Assembly (NCBI GenBank): GCA_024305405.1
Contig: JAKNDB010000098.1
Span: 744,001 to 808,000, forward strand
From: Dirofilaria immitis
Lineage: Eukaryota > Nematoda > Chromadorea > Rhabditida > Onchocercidae
DNA: 64,000 nt
Direction: 5' to 3'
Made by a program: the position numbers and the translations under genes. Of the stretch, positions 18,527 to 30,770 are shown piece after piece. The notes beneath the pieces were generated by a model. It was not told the origin of the DNA. It was given only the letters and a program-made list of their open reading frames with translations, and made no database searches. Each line of letters begins with the position of its first letter. Position 1 is the stretch's first letter.

Positions 18527-19250
18527 AGCGCAGAATCTTTCGAAGAAAATAGTGATGAAATTGACGACGATAGTCATAAAGAGAATGAAGATCATGCAAG
18601 TGAAGATGATGAATATGTAACTAAAGAAGAATTTGTTGAAAGCGACGGCAAGTAAGTTGTTTCGATCTTTTAATTATTTAAAATCCTGAAAAATTTATAA
18701 AACCCTTTAATTCATATTCAAGTAATCTCCGCTTTTCCACGTTATCATCAAAGCTTTTATGAGTTTTCATACCCATCTTATAGCGTTGTTTTACTACATG
18801 AATACATTTTCGCTATAATATTTTTCAGATTTTTTGAAAACATTTCGACTTCCTCCCATTCAAATAATGTAATTCAGATAAGCAAATTTCCTAATAGATT
18901 CTAAATAATGAAAATTTCATGTTGCAGGATGAAGCATTGTGAAACTCACGAAGCTTGCTATGATCAACGTGAACCATAATTGTGGTGCATATTGAAACTG
19001 AATCAATCGTGGACGTAAACACTTTACGATTGTTTTATCGGAAAAATAGGTTCAGATAAAGCGTTAGAATTTTCGATGCTTATAAGGATTTTCCAAAATT
19101 TCCTAACAGAATTGAGAATTTTTTATTTTAGAAAAGAGACTGTTTCTGCGAATCAAAAAGCATGCATGCGTTATCGAGCGGAAAAGCGGCGACAAATTGG
19201 AATATTCGTATTGCTCACCCCGAGAAAACTGGCAGTGTTCATATGATTAA
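18527..19250 (+). CDS. Probable small acidic and cysteine-rich protein gene, partial
   Basis: Three exon-like segments. 18527-18651 (acceptor TTTCAG, donor GTAAGT) encodes a strongly acidic stretch ending EEFVESDGK. 18928-19014 (acceptor TTGCAG) encodes MKHCETHEACYDQREP and then hits a TAA. 19132-19250 (acceptor TTTTAG) reads KRDCFCES, then, after a one-base shift in an A run near 19158, KHACVIERKSGDKLEYSYC and ENWQCSYD before a stop. The cysteine-dense reading suggests a secreted disulfide-rich protein. The TAA at about 18978 and the shift at 19158 may be the length errors seen in other genes, or the gene may be decayed. A 5' exon with a start was not identified. No family is recognised. Confidence 0.4.
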
Positions 19251-19259
19251 TAATCTATA

Positions 19260-22200
19260 ATATTTCTTCATTATTTTCCTTTTATTTTAATTCTTTCTAG
19301 TAATCAATATTTCACAATGTTTGTTATATATTCTGATTTTTCTTAAATACAACTTTTTGCATTATATAATATGTAAGCACACACAAAAATGATAATTCGA
19401 AAAAAATAAACTATAATCAGCTCTCTTATTAATAGATATCAGTGATAATACTAGAAGAAAACATATCAACTTTTCAAAGCATAACGACTCAAACAATTTT
19501 ACTTAATGTTCAAAAGAAATATATTAGTAGCATAAAAGCATTATTTCTAATTTATATACCTTTCTATTTCTTTCCTATTTTCTTTTATAAAATTGCTTAG
19601 AAGTTAATAGACGGAAAAATGATTGTTTCAATTGTAATTATTAATGAGAAGTTGTTTGCTTTCTTTTACAATCTATGATTGAACATACGAATTGAACATA
19701 TGAAATCTTCCTACTCTTAGCTTTATGAATTCATTCCTCGAAACTTTAACTCAATGACAATAATTTCTACTACTTTAAACTGATATGCTCAAATGTTCTA
19801 TAAATTTGCATATCATGTCACTTTGAATGAAAAGATTATCAAAAAAATGAAAATATAATTTACCAAAATAGCTCTGTGGACTTAAATGTTAATTAAATCA
19901 TAAAACTGCAAGCACACATAAAAAAAGTTCACTAAGATTTGCAAAGTTCTATTCAAATTTTCAAATAATAACAGCCAAAGATCAAATTGTTGGCTATCTT
20001 TTTTGAAATAAGCGATTTAAAAATTAATATTCACTATTCAATATATTTTTAATTGATATATACATATATATACGTAACGATTTTCTACTGAAAAATGAAC
20101 TATTTGGTATTATTTATGAATATAATCATTCAAATGTAATCAATTAAAAAATCTGGTACTAGTAATAGTTGTTTAAATTTTAGAAAAGTTATGTTTTTTT
20201 GCCTTTTATCAATATATTTTTATCATCGCTTTAGATGAAAGAAGAGAGGAATCCGCAAAGTCCAACAGATTTGAGCAATTAGCATATTTTCGGAAGTTTT
20301 TTTTTCCGAGCAATTTTCTTAAAAAATTTTATTGAAGTACTGTGATATAAGATAAAAACAATTCACATGCAGTAAGTCTATTTGTTAAAATTTTCAATTT
20401 GATAAAATTAAATAAAATTTTTAAGCAGAGACAATTTGTTGTAATAGATCAGCTATGCAAACTTTTAATATAGGAAAGAAACAAAGCAGTATTTTGATAT
20501 ATTTCTATGAAGAAGACTGAAGCTAAAGCAATCAAAAACCTTTTGTTTCTATATTTTCTCGAAAACAAGAAAAAGAAGCAGACATTCAAATATAGTATAT
20601 AAGTAAATCACATGCAAATAGATCCAGTTTTAATTGCATAATGAGTTGAATTATCATCTAAAATTAATTTATATATTCGTCGCTTCTTAATAAATGATTT
20701 ATTCAGTATTTTTTAATAATATCTAAGATAGTAGGATGAAGAAGGTATATTTAGTTATTCACACCTAAATAGAAGCTCAGAATTATTTTTCGTTTAATTT
20801 TCTTATTATTATTAATGTTATTGTAATGGATAAATCATTCAATGTTTTCCGTTTTTGAAAATTAATGCCTCATTTTCTTTGATACCATTCAAAGGTCATT
20901 ATCGCCTATGATATTCCAGTGTCGGGAATTGTGTGATCCATAATTTCCATAATTGACACTCGGCTTTCTAAGTTGATTCTCATGGTTTTAGTTGATGCTA
21001 AATTTAATTCCTGTCAAAATATTATCGATTGTCATCGCTTACAAACATTTTTTGTCGCCACTATGTGCTGTTTACCCCTCTTATTTATAGCAAAAAATGT
21101 GACTAAATGTGGCAATAATGAATGCTCTTCTTTCTGATCGGTTTCGCCCTTTTCTATATGATATAATATATCATTGAGTTATCCCATCTATGTCAGATAG
21201 CCTTATTTCTTTATTTCACGCGTCTCAGATGATTATTCTTTGCCTATATCTTGCCCCACGAAGAGCATATAGATAGTTTTACTAGTCAATGGGATTTTTT
21301 TAATGCTCAGTAAAGCTCCAGTTGTAAACGGTCGGTCTACAGTCGAACTCTCACAAGCATTAGGTGGAAAATCTTTTCCTCTTCACGGAAGAAGCGCGTT
21401 AAAAACGCTTAACAATCTATTCCTAAGTGATGCAAAAATTTCTTTCTGTTATCAATATTAGCAACTTTCGATTCAGTAAACCTTTTCGATTGCCTGTGAA
21501 ACATCAATTCACTCTTTCACATCAGAGGAGATAAAAGTTCTTGTGTTTTTTCATGAATATCAGATCGATTTATATTTCTGAACGATGAAAAAGTAAGGAA
21601 ACATAATTCAATGGCTCAAAGAAGAAGTTGATGGTTTCTAATAAAGTCAGCTATTATTTTGACAACAGTTCGAAATTCAATATATGATTTCATATTTCGA
21701 TATCCTTTGATATATCACATTTTTCAAAAAAATAAAATAAAATTTCTATTCTACGAGATTATATTAAAACAACAAACATTGTCGGAAATGGTTAATTTAT
21801 AATCTGATTGATAGTAATTTTATCGATTTAAATTATTTACTTCATACTTTTTAATTTGATATTAATAATACATCCAAATGTGTATAATTATTACAAAATA
21901 AAATATGCTTTTAAAATTTGAAACTGAAAAAAATTATGTTAAATATTGATGCAATTGTTCTTCATGTAAAAATTTTCAGAAATAATTCAGAATAATTCAT
22001 TAAAGCTAATGAAATTACGTTCATAAGCATTACAAAAGTTTGAGATAAAAATTCCCGCTACAATTGTTTTATCATAGAGTAATTATTACAACAATTTTAT
22101 AGAAGTGAAATATATATTATAATTATAATCATATTAATCTAGTGAATGGAATGAATAAAATAGCTTCACTGTCGTGGAAGTATTGTTCAGTTTACGAGAT

Positions 22201-22950
22201 TTGAGTTGATGGGACTTGAAATGGGTGAAATTGTTTTTATAAGCATTGTTTGAGTCTGTATTGTAGATGTGAAAGAGGATTTGTGTCATTTAGGATAAGG
22301 TTTTTTTGGTTGATGAGTGTAATGAGTCACCGTTTTGATTTATTCCAAACTTGGGTGCTTAAAGTGATGCTTTATTTGACACTAACGAGAATAAGAACAA
22401 TGAAATCAATTATCAATGGGAGAAGATAATAAGTAAAAAGTGAAGATTAATAGAATGAGATGATTATCTAAAATGGAAAACGAAGCACTCCTCTTGTTAA
22501 AAAAAGGACGGTTCGTTAAAAGGGCGGTACAACAAATAATTGAAATCAATTATTGACACAAAGATTAAATATTCAGTGTATAATTGACCAAAACAAGATA
22601 CTCCGGACATAGGATAGATTTAGATAAGCTTGATAATTTTACAGTTCCTTTGGAGATTGTTCATAGGAAGGAAAATTATTTAATCTTTAGTCTTACTATG
22701 GATAAAAAAGTGACAAGCATAAGAAATGACTGTCAGAAATTTTTTGGAGCAAATAAAAACAATGACATTAATCTATAAATGGCTGCTCCTGCAATTGAAT
22801 TGCAATTCTTATAGCCAAGATCATAAATCATTTAATTTATTGATATATTCTTTCCCTTAATATTTTATATTACAAACCAAATTTGGATTTCTGAACATTC
22901 ACAATTAAAGATTATGCCTTCATTAGAAGATGCTTAATAAAACAGTGAAA
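19260..22950. other. Intergenic
   Basis: No supported gene. It holds copy 2 of the 300-bp dispersed block and a G+C-richer patch at about 20900-21550 that gives no long frame in any direction and no recognisable protein. The plus-strand frame at 22584-22778 has no splice sites or family resemblance. Confidence 0.45.
20325..20625. repeat. Dispersed block, copy 2
   Basis: Direct-oriented partner of 17590-17900, diverged by substitutions and short indels. Confidence 0.75.
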
Positions 22951-22979
22951 AATTGGAGAAAAAATTGCTCAAAATAAAC

Positions 22980-23535
22980 TCCAATATTATTTCACAAAAA
23001 TATTTCCGCTTTCTCTTGACTGCTTTGTACAATTTCTTTTCCAGCGCAAATTTGAAATATGGTATGTTATGTAAAATCTCTGACTATAGTGAAACTTTTA
23101 ATAATTGTGTGTATGAATCATTAAATTTGAACGGATGTTTGAGATGAAATAAAAGAAAGAAGTCTAAGTAAGTCATCAACAAATTCAAAAATTAGTTATT
23201 CTCTATTTAGTGAAATTAATGGAAAAATCGCTGGATATTAATTAGAAATAGTGAGGTATATGATATAACAATCATTTTATTCATTATTTAAGAAATTTAA
23301 TGGATCATATTGAAAACTGAAAGTACCTAAAACCAAATAGAAAATAAAATCTTGCGGACTAAAAAAATATCAATAATAATTGAAATATCAGTAATAATAG
23401 AAGGTAAAATAATTTTATTAATTTTTCTGAATCCATTTCTTTTTATCAAATTTCGACAGCTCTAATGTTTCGTCAATTGTAAAGTTTTGCCAATTAAACT
23501 TGATATTCCTCGATAATTTGAAAACTGAATAAAAT
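22980..23535 (-). pseudogene. Relic of serpentine receptor gene (copy A)
   Basis: On the minus strand this segment matches the second intracellular loop exon and flanking intron of copy B (25180-25640): the TTTCTCTTGACTGCTTTGTAC motif at about 23010-23031 corresponds to 25209-25231, and the following GAAAAATCGCT segment corresponds to about 25460. The exons for transmembrane segments 1-2 and 5-7 are absent, so it cannot encode a receptor. Confidence 0.55.
23477..23535 (+). repeat. 59-bp inverted repeat, left arm
   Basis: The reverse complement matches 27771-27829 with one mismatch in 59 positions by eye. The two arms enclose receptor copy B. Confidence 0.85.
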
Positions 23536-24387
23536 TTACTTATTTGTTAAGCCTACTGTTGTCGTAAAGTTTTTACATTTTCTTGTGAGAAAATAGAGAC
23601 GATAGATAGAATATTTTGAGCACAGCGTGTTACATTAATTTTATTGTCACTTACCACAAAGTACAGTAGACATATATGATTAATACAAATGAAGTGAAAT
23701 CAAAATTAAAATAACACTGGAGAAAGAACTAAGTTCATAAAGAACTAAGGTAACGGAAAGAGTGAATGCAGAAATGATATGAGGAATGGTTCCCTTGATG
23801 GATACCAGCTAATTTTATCTCGTAGTTGCTAACAGCCTTCTACTAACAATTTACGATCTTGAAAAATAAGAATAAAATTATTAATTGGTAAATATTTTTG
23901 ATTTTCCAGAAGTTTAATATTATATTACAACCAATTAATGCTATTGGAGGTAAATATTGGCGGATGTTTGCAACTTTACAGAGTTTGGTATCATATTAGT
24001 TAATATTTCGAAATATTTATAAAATACGAAAATATCTTAGAATACTTTTTATTTCGTTATTATATTTATATTATAAAATATTTCCGTTATTCCAACAAGT
24101 ACATATACTTGGTATTCTAAAATGCTAAATTAGTGAACCAAGCGAGAAGACAGTTCAAATCTTGAATTATTTCGGGAGCCAATACAAATGACTAAGTGGT
24201 CGCACAATTTCTAACGAGAAACTGTTTAATCACAAGTTTGATCGTTTACAAATTTTTTTTTGAAAGCCGATATAAAAATTCTCATACAAGCACTTTTATT
24301 TTTATTCAATCTGAAATCGAATTTAGTATTCGGATACTTTTTCATCCACTAATGTCTTTTTCACTAATCCTTAATAGATAATATTCC

Positions 24388-26456
24388 CTAACGCTTTTGA
24401 GTCAGAACTATAGCCTTTTTGATTGAAAATCTTAAACTAAAACGTAAAAACAAATACTTCACAGCTTTACGAGCTCGTTTATTGTGAATGAAATGAATTG
24501 TCGGTAGTACGCAACGATTGGAAAGAGTATAACAGTTGATGAAAATACCAGTTGGTATTATGGCTTTCTGACCGAAAACTTTTAATACAAGCGGTGGCAA
24601 AAAGTTGTAAATGAGAATTGTAGTTTCTAATATACCGCAAATTAATACTGCCTGAATTAACATATTTCTCTCATAACTTCCAATGCTCGCTGTATTTGGC
24701 GCATGTTCAGTATACATTCTTGAAATTTCTAAACATACCTGTTTAAAACGGAAACAGAATAAAATGTACTAATTAAGATTAAAAAAATTCAGTGAAGATA
24801 AAAAGTTTTTTGAATCGAATAATTAATATAAAAATATATCTTCATTTCTCTTTCTTAATCGGAAAGAAAGACTTTAGTGGAACCAACCTTGCCTTTGATT
24901 AATATCTAAAATAGAACGACGTTTGCGCCGGATATTATAGAACATCGCAATATGCATAACAAACATAACAGCAGGCAAAATTATCATCCATCCATAACGC
25001 AATCTAGTAGATGATTATAAGTAATATTATTATATATTATCTAACAAATACTTAATGCAACACTGAACATTGCTGCTGTAATAATGGTTGAATCATTGAA
25101 GTAACAAATTGAAGTCTGATATAAAGCCTTACAGTATGTATATTTGAAGCATGAATATTAATGTTCATCAAAATTATGTGTGAATCTTACTTCAAAAAAA
25201 TTTTGCCGCTTTCTCTTGACTGCTTTGTACAAATTTTTTCCCAGCTCAAGTTTGAAACGTTGTATCTTGTTGTGCAATAATAAATATCCACGATTGCTAC
25301 ACCTGAAAAATTTAACATTTTTGTTGCATAAACAAGTAGTTGATAAGTTCGGAATAATATTAGACCAAAATATCATATAAGTTCGAATGATAAGTTCAAA
25401 TTCAAATTTTTTAATTACGAACAAATTCAAAATCATTAGTTTTTATTTTAGGGAATCATAGAAAAATCGCTCGAGATTGATTAGAAATAGCAAAGCATCA
25501 TTTTGGATTATTTATTTAGATGAGCCATTCTGAATAATAAAATCGTCACTTTTTATTTACAATAATTATTTTATTCTTTGTTTGGCAAATGAAATCGATC
25601 ATACCGAAAACTGATAGCCACACGAGGCCAAGTAGAAAATACAACTTTGGTGACTCGAAAAAAGATTGTATTTTGGAAAAATTAGCGTAACAAAGCGATT
25701 CAACGTCAATAGAAATGAGAAATGCAATGCGGAAAAAATTGCAAGCATTTTTAATATTGGCGACGTAAGACTAGCCCACGTAGCATTATTTGCTGCAATG
25801 TTAAAAATAATTTAAAAATTTTGGATATTCTAATGAAAAAAATCTGATGGTATTAGATTTAATGACAGATTTTATCACAGAAAAATGTATTTTCTTCCAA
25901 CAGAGATTTTTTATTGAATTTCATATTTACATTTCCCATTATTTCCAATTATCAAGCGTTAACGAAATTAACGAGATTCGAATTATTTATTCTGATTTTG
26001 ATACAATTAATGCAAAAAGAATCTGATACAATAGGAAAATAAAGTTTTTTTGACAAGCATTGTTAATATCAAAAGTTACAACAGAATAAAAATCAAAATA
26101 TTTACAGAATTTCTAAAATATAACTTGCCTTCAGAAATGCTTTTGGCTTGTAATAATTCAGGTAAGACAAAAATTATATCTGAAAGAAAAGGTAGAAAGT
26201 TAGAAATAATCAGTTGAAATGAAATGAGAATGAATGAATGACTGTAAATATTTCCACGATCAGAGAAAGAGATTGCCATTAACAAATTGCTGATAATACC
26301 GTAAAGTAATAGTACGGTAAAAAGTATTATTGCCACATATCTTGCAATCGTATGATGTTCGTCTCGTATATCATGTATACTTGTCATATTATTTTTATGA
26401 CAATTTGAGGAAAATATTAAGAATAATATGATAATATAACAAGAAAAAGCTATCAT
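24388..26456 (-). CDS. Serpentine (7TM chemoreceptor-like) receptor, copy B
   Basis: This is the most complete of three copies. Exon 1, about 26129-26456, encodes a hydrophobic start, the first membrane segment (YVAIILFTVLLLYGIISN then LLMAIS) and the second (FQLIISNFLPFLSDIIFVLP). An exon near 25190-25320 carries LLLHNKIQRFKLELGKNLYK with a basic KRKR end, the second intracellular loop. 25052-25140 gives a CYFNDSTIITAAMFS segment, 24886-25003 gives GWMIILPAVMFVMHIAMFYN plus an RRKRR loop, and 24388-24738 gives the sixth and seventh membrane segments (MLIQAVLICGILETTILIYN then NFLPPLV) to a TAG. The third-segment exon and some joins are unresolved and at least one phase disagrees. It resembles nematode Srx/Srt-type receptors, but the class is not certain. 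Such proteins usually sense external chemicals. Confidence 0.6.
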
Positions 26457-28985
26457 AATTCAGCAGCCTTTTTCTTTTAATAATGTACGAAACACCGATG
26501 AATTAATAAGAAGTTTTAATGACCTGCAACAAAAATATTTCTAAGATTTTGCAAGTTTAAATTGCAAGTAGTAAATGCAATTGATGAAGAAAGCATATTA
26601 ATATTTGAGAAATTAAATTTAATTATTAAAATGAAAAGTAAATTGAAATGCAATTTTTTGTAAAATTACCACTAACATTAGCTGAATGATTTGTAATTTT
26701 CCCAACTTGATGTTCAAATTACGGTATAAGATTCTCAAATAACTTAATTTTGCATTTATATTCAATTAGGCATTTTCAGTGCAAAGCAAAGCGGGTGAAT
26801 CATCTTTTTGTTTATTCATGTGAATTCAGCCTAGTAAATTAACATTCGTTGAAAATATGATATTATTACTAATAATGAGAAGTGAAAATTTTTGACTTTT
26901 GAGATTAAAAAGCAGAACTTGGAAAAACTTGAATTTGATCAATAAAAATTCCAATAATTTATAATTGAAATTTTTTCTCATGATGTTAATGAATAGTTGA
27001 TAAGTTTAAAGTTATCAATCAGAATAATGAAGTATTGAAATAATAGCAAAGAGAATGGAAAACACGAAAAGTTAAGTGTAAATCAATCCTTAATAATTAC
27101 AAAAATATTCGTAATTTTTGAGAAATTTAACAGTAATGATAACAGCATATAATTAATAATTATAAAGTATCACTGATAGAAAAATGTTATCCTCGATTCT
27201 TGTTCGGAAATACTTTGATATTGATTCATTTATAAGTTATTGATTAATATACAGCTCAGTTCCAGAAATCGCTGTAAGTTCGACTCATTGCGGTAACATT
27301 TAAAATTTGATGCAACCGCTTTTTCGACATTTTGTGTTTTCCTTTGATGACTTTTTATGAATAAGGTTGTAAATTTGATTTAGATCATTCAAAGATCAAA
27401 ATTTCAATATTTTGACTTTATGGAAATTGTTGTGCTTGAACATTCACTGAATAAACAAATATTAAATTTCTCCATTTCATCTTTCAAACAAACAGTGAAT
27501 GATGCTATTATTTGCTAATTATGTTTATCTATCTATTGATATTAATTATAATTATGTTTAATCATTAACTGCATTAAGGCTATAAATTTACAAATGTTAG
27601 GTGATTAAAACGATTAGAAGAAAAATAGAATAACGGATGGATTTTCCTGAAAAAATATTTAAAAAGTCGAGCTGAAATATTACTAAACCTTTATTAGCTA
27701 TTTTATCGGCATAAAAAAGTTATAATTAAAACCATTCCCATGGTTGCTGTTTGGATCTAACAAATCTTAGATTTTATTCAGTTTTCAAATTATCGAGGAA
27801 TATCAAGTTTAATTGACAAAACTTTACAAATAACAAAACATAAGGCAAAAAAGCTTAACCTTTGAGGTATAATTAAAATTGCAGTAAACGATGGATTGAT
27901 CATTTTTCTATTTGTAAAATATTCCGATTTTGCATATTTGTTTTTCTTATTTTGCAAAAATATTCACATCAGTATACACATACAATCAACTATAGTTTAT
28001 AATACATCTTTAGCAAAATGCATCACAAATAAATATCAACGGCAGAAGATGTCGAATTTGAATTTTATCAACATATTATGTGCTTCATATACTATTTATG
28101 AAAAATAAACTATTTTTTAAAAGTTTTCTACACAGTACATTTCCTTTAATAACAATGTGAATACATATTAAGATTTATTATCATGTGGGATACTGAAGTA
28201 TGCTAGCTATAATATTTTTGTTTTCCATTATTTTTCATTTACCCACGTTATTTCCTGAAATCCATTCTTTTTTTTTTGAATTGTTGATATTTTTAAGAAT
28301 GTGTAAAATTGCTTCTTTGAATAAAATTGAACTTCATTTCAATTTCTAATGGTGGAATCTGAATTATCCGAATTATTTTGTCCATTTTTTATTTAATTTT
28401 TTTTTTCAATAAATAGTTTTCCTCTTCTTTTTTGTTTTTTTTATTAATGGTATGATGAAATTATTAGATTCATGCCTATTCAAAATTTAACTTCTAAAGC
28501 AATTCCAGCAATAAGCAAAATAAGGTTAATTAATAATCAATGCAAATATTTCAATTTATAATTAACATAAAAGCGAGAGCTTAATTTGGCAGTTGAGCTT
28601 TTGCATTTTCATCATATAATTATTATCCGTTTAATAACTGCTCCTTACTTTAGCATTCGAGATTTTTATGATGTTACTTTACAAGTATTCAAAATCCTAA
28701 ATCAAATATAGAATTTCAGAAACTTTAATTCTTATATTTGAATAAATATAAGAAATCAAATATGTTGTGCTTTGAGTTTATTTAATTACAATAAACAGTT
28801 TTACCTTTAATTTTTATCCGTTTCATTAAGCTGAAGACTAAGAAGTCAAATGGTAAATAATTGGATTAAAATTGTAACATTTTCTATAAATTTACAATTA
28901 AAGATATAATCTGTTAAATGTTGCCATTTTATCCTATATTCTTAAAAATATTCAACAATATTTATTCGCTATAAGGATGGAAACT
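26457..28985. other. Intergenic between receptor copies
   Basis: No exon-like segment is supported. It contains the right arm of the 59-bp inverted repeat (27771-27829). The exon for membrane segments 6-7 expected downstream of copy C is not visible here. Confidence 0.5.
27771..27829 (-). repeat. 59-bp inverted repeat, right arm
   Basis: Reverse-complement partner of 23477-23535 (one mismatch by eye). Similarity fades within about 15 bp outside the arm. Confidence 0.85.
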
Positions 28986-28989
28986 ATTG

Positions 28990-30770
28990 CTAAAAAACTT
29001 TAATATGGAAATAAAATAAATCTAAAAATTCAAATGAATTTGAAAAAAAATTATTGAAAGGAATTTTCAGAAGCATAAAAATATTAATAATTCTTAGTAT
29101 CGTCTTTTTTCTTGCGGAAAGAAAGAATTTAGTGGAATCAACGTTGCCTTTAATTGATATCAGAAACACAAAGACGTTTACGTCGAATGCCACAGAACAT
29201 TGCAATATACAGAACAAATATAACAACGGGCAAGAATGTTGGCCATTTAAAACGAAAGCTGTTAAATGATGAGAAGATATAAGTGGTATTACTGAATGAT
29301 AATAAAAGTCAACCAAAATTATTTAACTGATACTTATGCATCAGTAAAAAGTGGAAAAGTAGTGTTGTGATAATATTGTTTTGAAATATTCTGAAATTTT
29401 TATTGCTTCAGAAATCGTTGATATGCTGAAATAATACAATTAAAGTTTGAATTAAACCTTTACAGCGTGATATATCTAGAGCTTGAATGTTAATGAGGAC
29501 ATTTATAGTTTCTTTTGACTGCTCTATACAATTTCTTTCCCAGTTCAAGATTAAGACACAGTATTTTGTAATGTTATAATGAAAATCTAATTCCGTAATA
29601 GCTAAATGTTTAACTAGAAATACGGAATTAATGAATTTGAAATGATGCTTGAGATTACTGCAAAGATTTAAATAATGATCACATGCAAATTCAGAAATCA
29701 ATTAATTCCTGCTTGATGCTATTGATGGAATAATTATGGATATTGTTTAGAAATGGTAAAATCATTTAGAATCTGTATTTAGGTGAATTATGTTGAATGA
29801 TATAATCCATGCTATTTTGAAATATAGCAGTGATTTTATTCAGTATCTAAGAAATTTAATTGATCATAGAAAATCGATAGTCACACGAAACTAATTAAAC
29901 ATATATAACTTTACTAACTCGAAAAAGCATTATATTTCTTGGCAAAATTAACCTTTCAAGAGAATTCAGCATTGAGAGAAACGTGAAACGCAGTGAAGAA
30001 AAATAGCAAATAGTTTCAGAAACGAGAAAACGTGTGCAATCCACGTTGCTTAATGGTTTTAAATAAATTCAAATTAATTAATTCAGCAATATTTTGAATA
30101 TCCTAATAAATGAAATTGCAATCATTGGATTATTCTATAATCAATCCTATAACAAATTCAACCTAAAACCTAAAACACTTTCATTCAATGGAAGCATTTT
30201 TACTTAATTTTGATGAAATCTTTTATTTGCTAATATTAATGAAATTCGAAACATATGTACTGTGTATGCAAAATTTAATGTAATTAATGTAAAAACAATA
30301 GAATAAATTCCCTAAAGGAAACTTTTTTACCAAGCATTTCCAGCAACAGCACATTACAAAAATCAAATATTTTTCATGTGATTTCATCGAATAACTTACC
30401 TTCAAAAATATTTTGAGTTTTCAATATTTCAGGTAAAACAATGATTATATCTGGATTGTAATGAGATGAGAATGAATGAATCACTGTAAATATTCCAACA
30501 GTCACAGAAAGAGATTGCCATTAACAAATTGCTGATAATACCGTAAAGTAATAGTACGGTAAAAAGTATTATTACCACATATCTTGCAATCGTATGATGT
30601 TCGTCTCGTATATCATGTATACTTGTCATATTATTTTTATGACAATTTGAGGAAAATATTAAGAATAGTATGATAATATAGAAAGAATAAGCTACCGTAA
30701 TATTATTTAGCAAATTTTCCTTTAATGTTCGTAAGCATGTGAACTTAAAGGATTTTAACATTTGCAACAA
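28990..30770 (-). pseudogene. Broken serpentine receptor gene (copy C)
   Basis: The exon at about 30429-30770 is nearly identical to exon 1 of copy B (both share SSNCHKNNMTSIHDIRDEHH) but lacks about 30 bases inside the second membrane segment, which shifts the frame to an early stop. The loop exon (about 29500-29600) and the fifth-segment exon (about 29110-29250) are recognisable by alignment with copy B but carry stops. The exon for membrane segments 6-7 is missing. The splice donor after exon 1 is GAAG|GTAAGTTAT, where copy B has GAAG|GCAAGTTAT. Confidence 0.7.
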
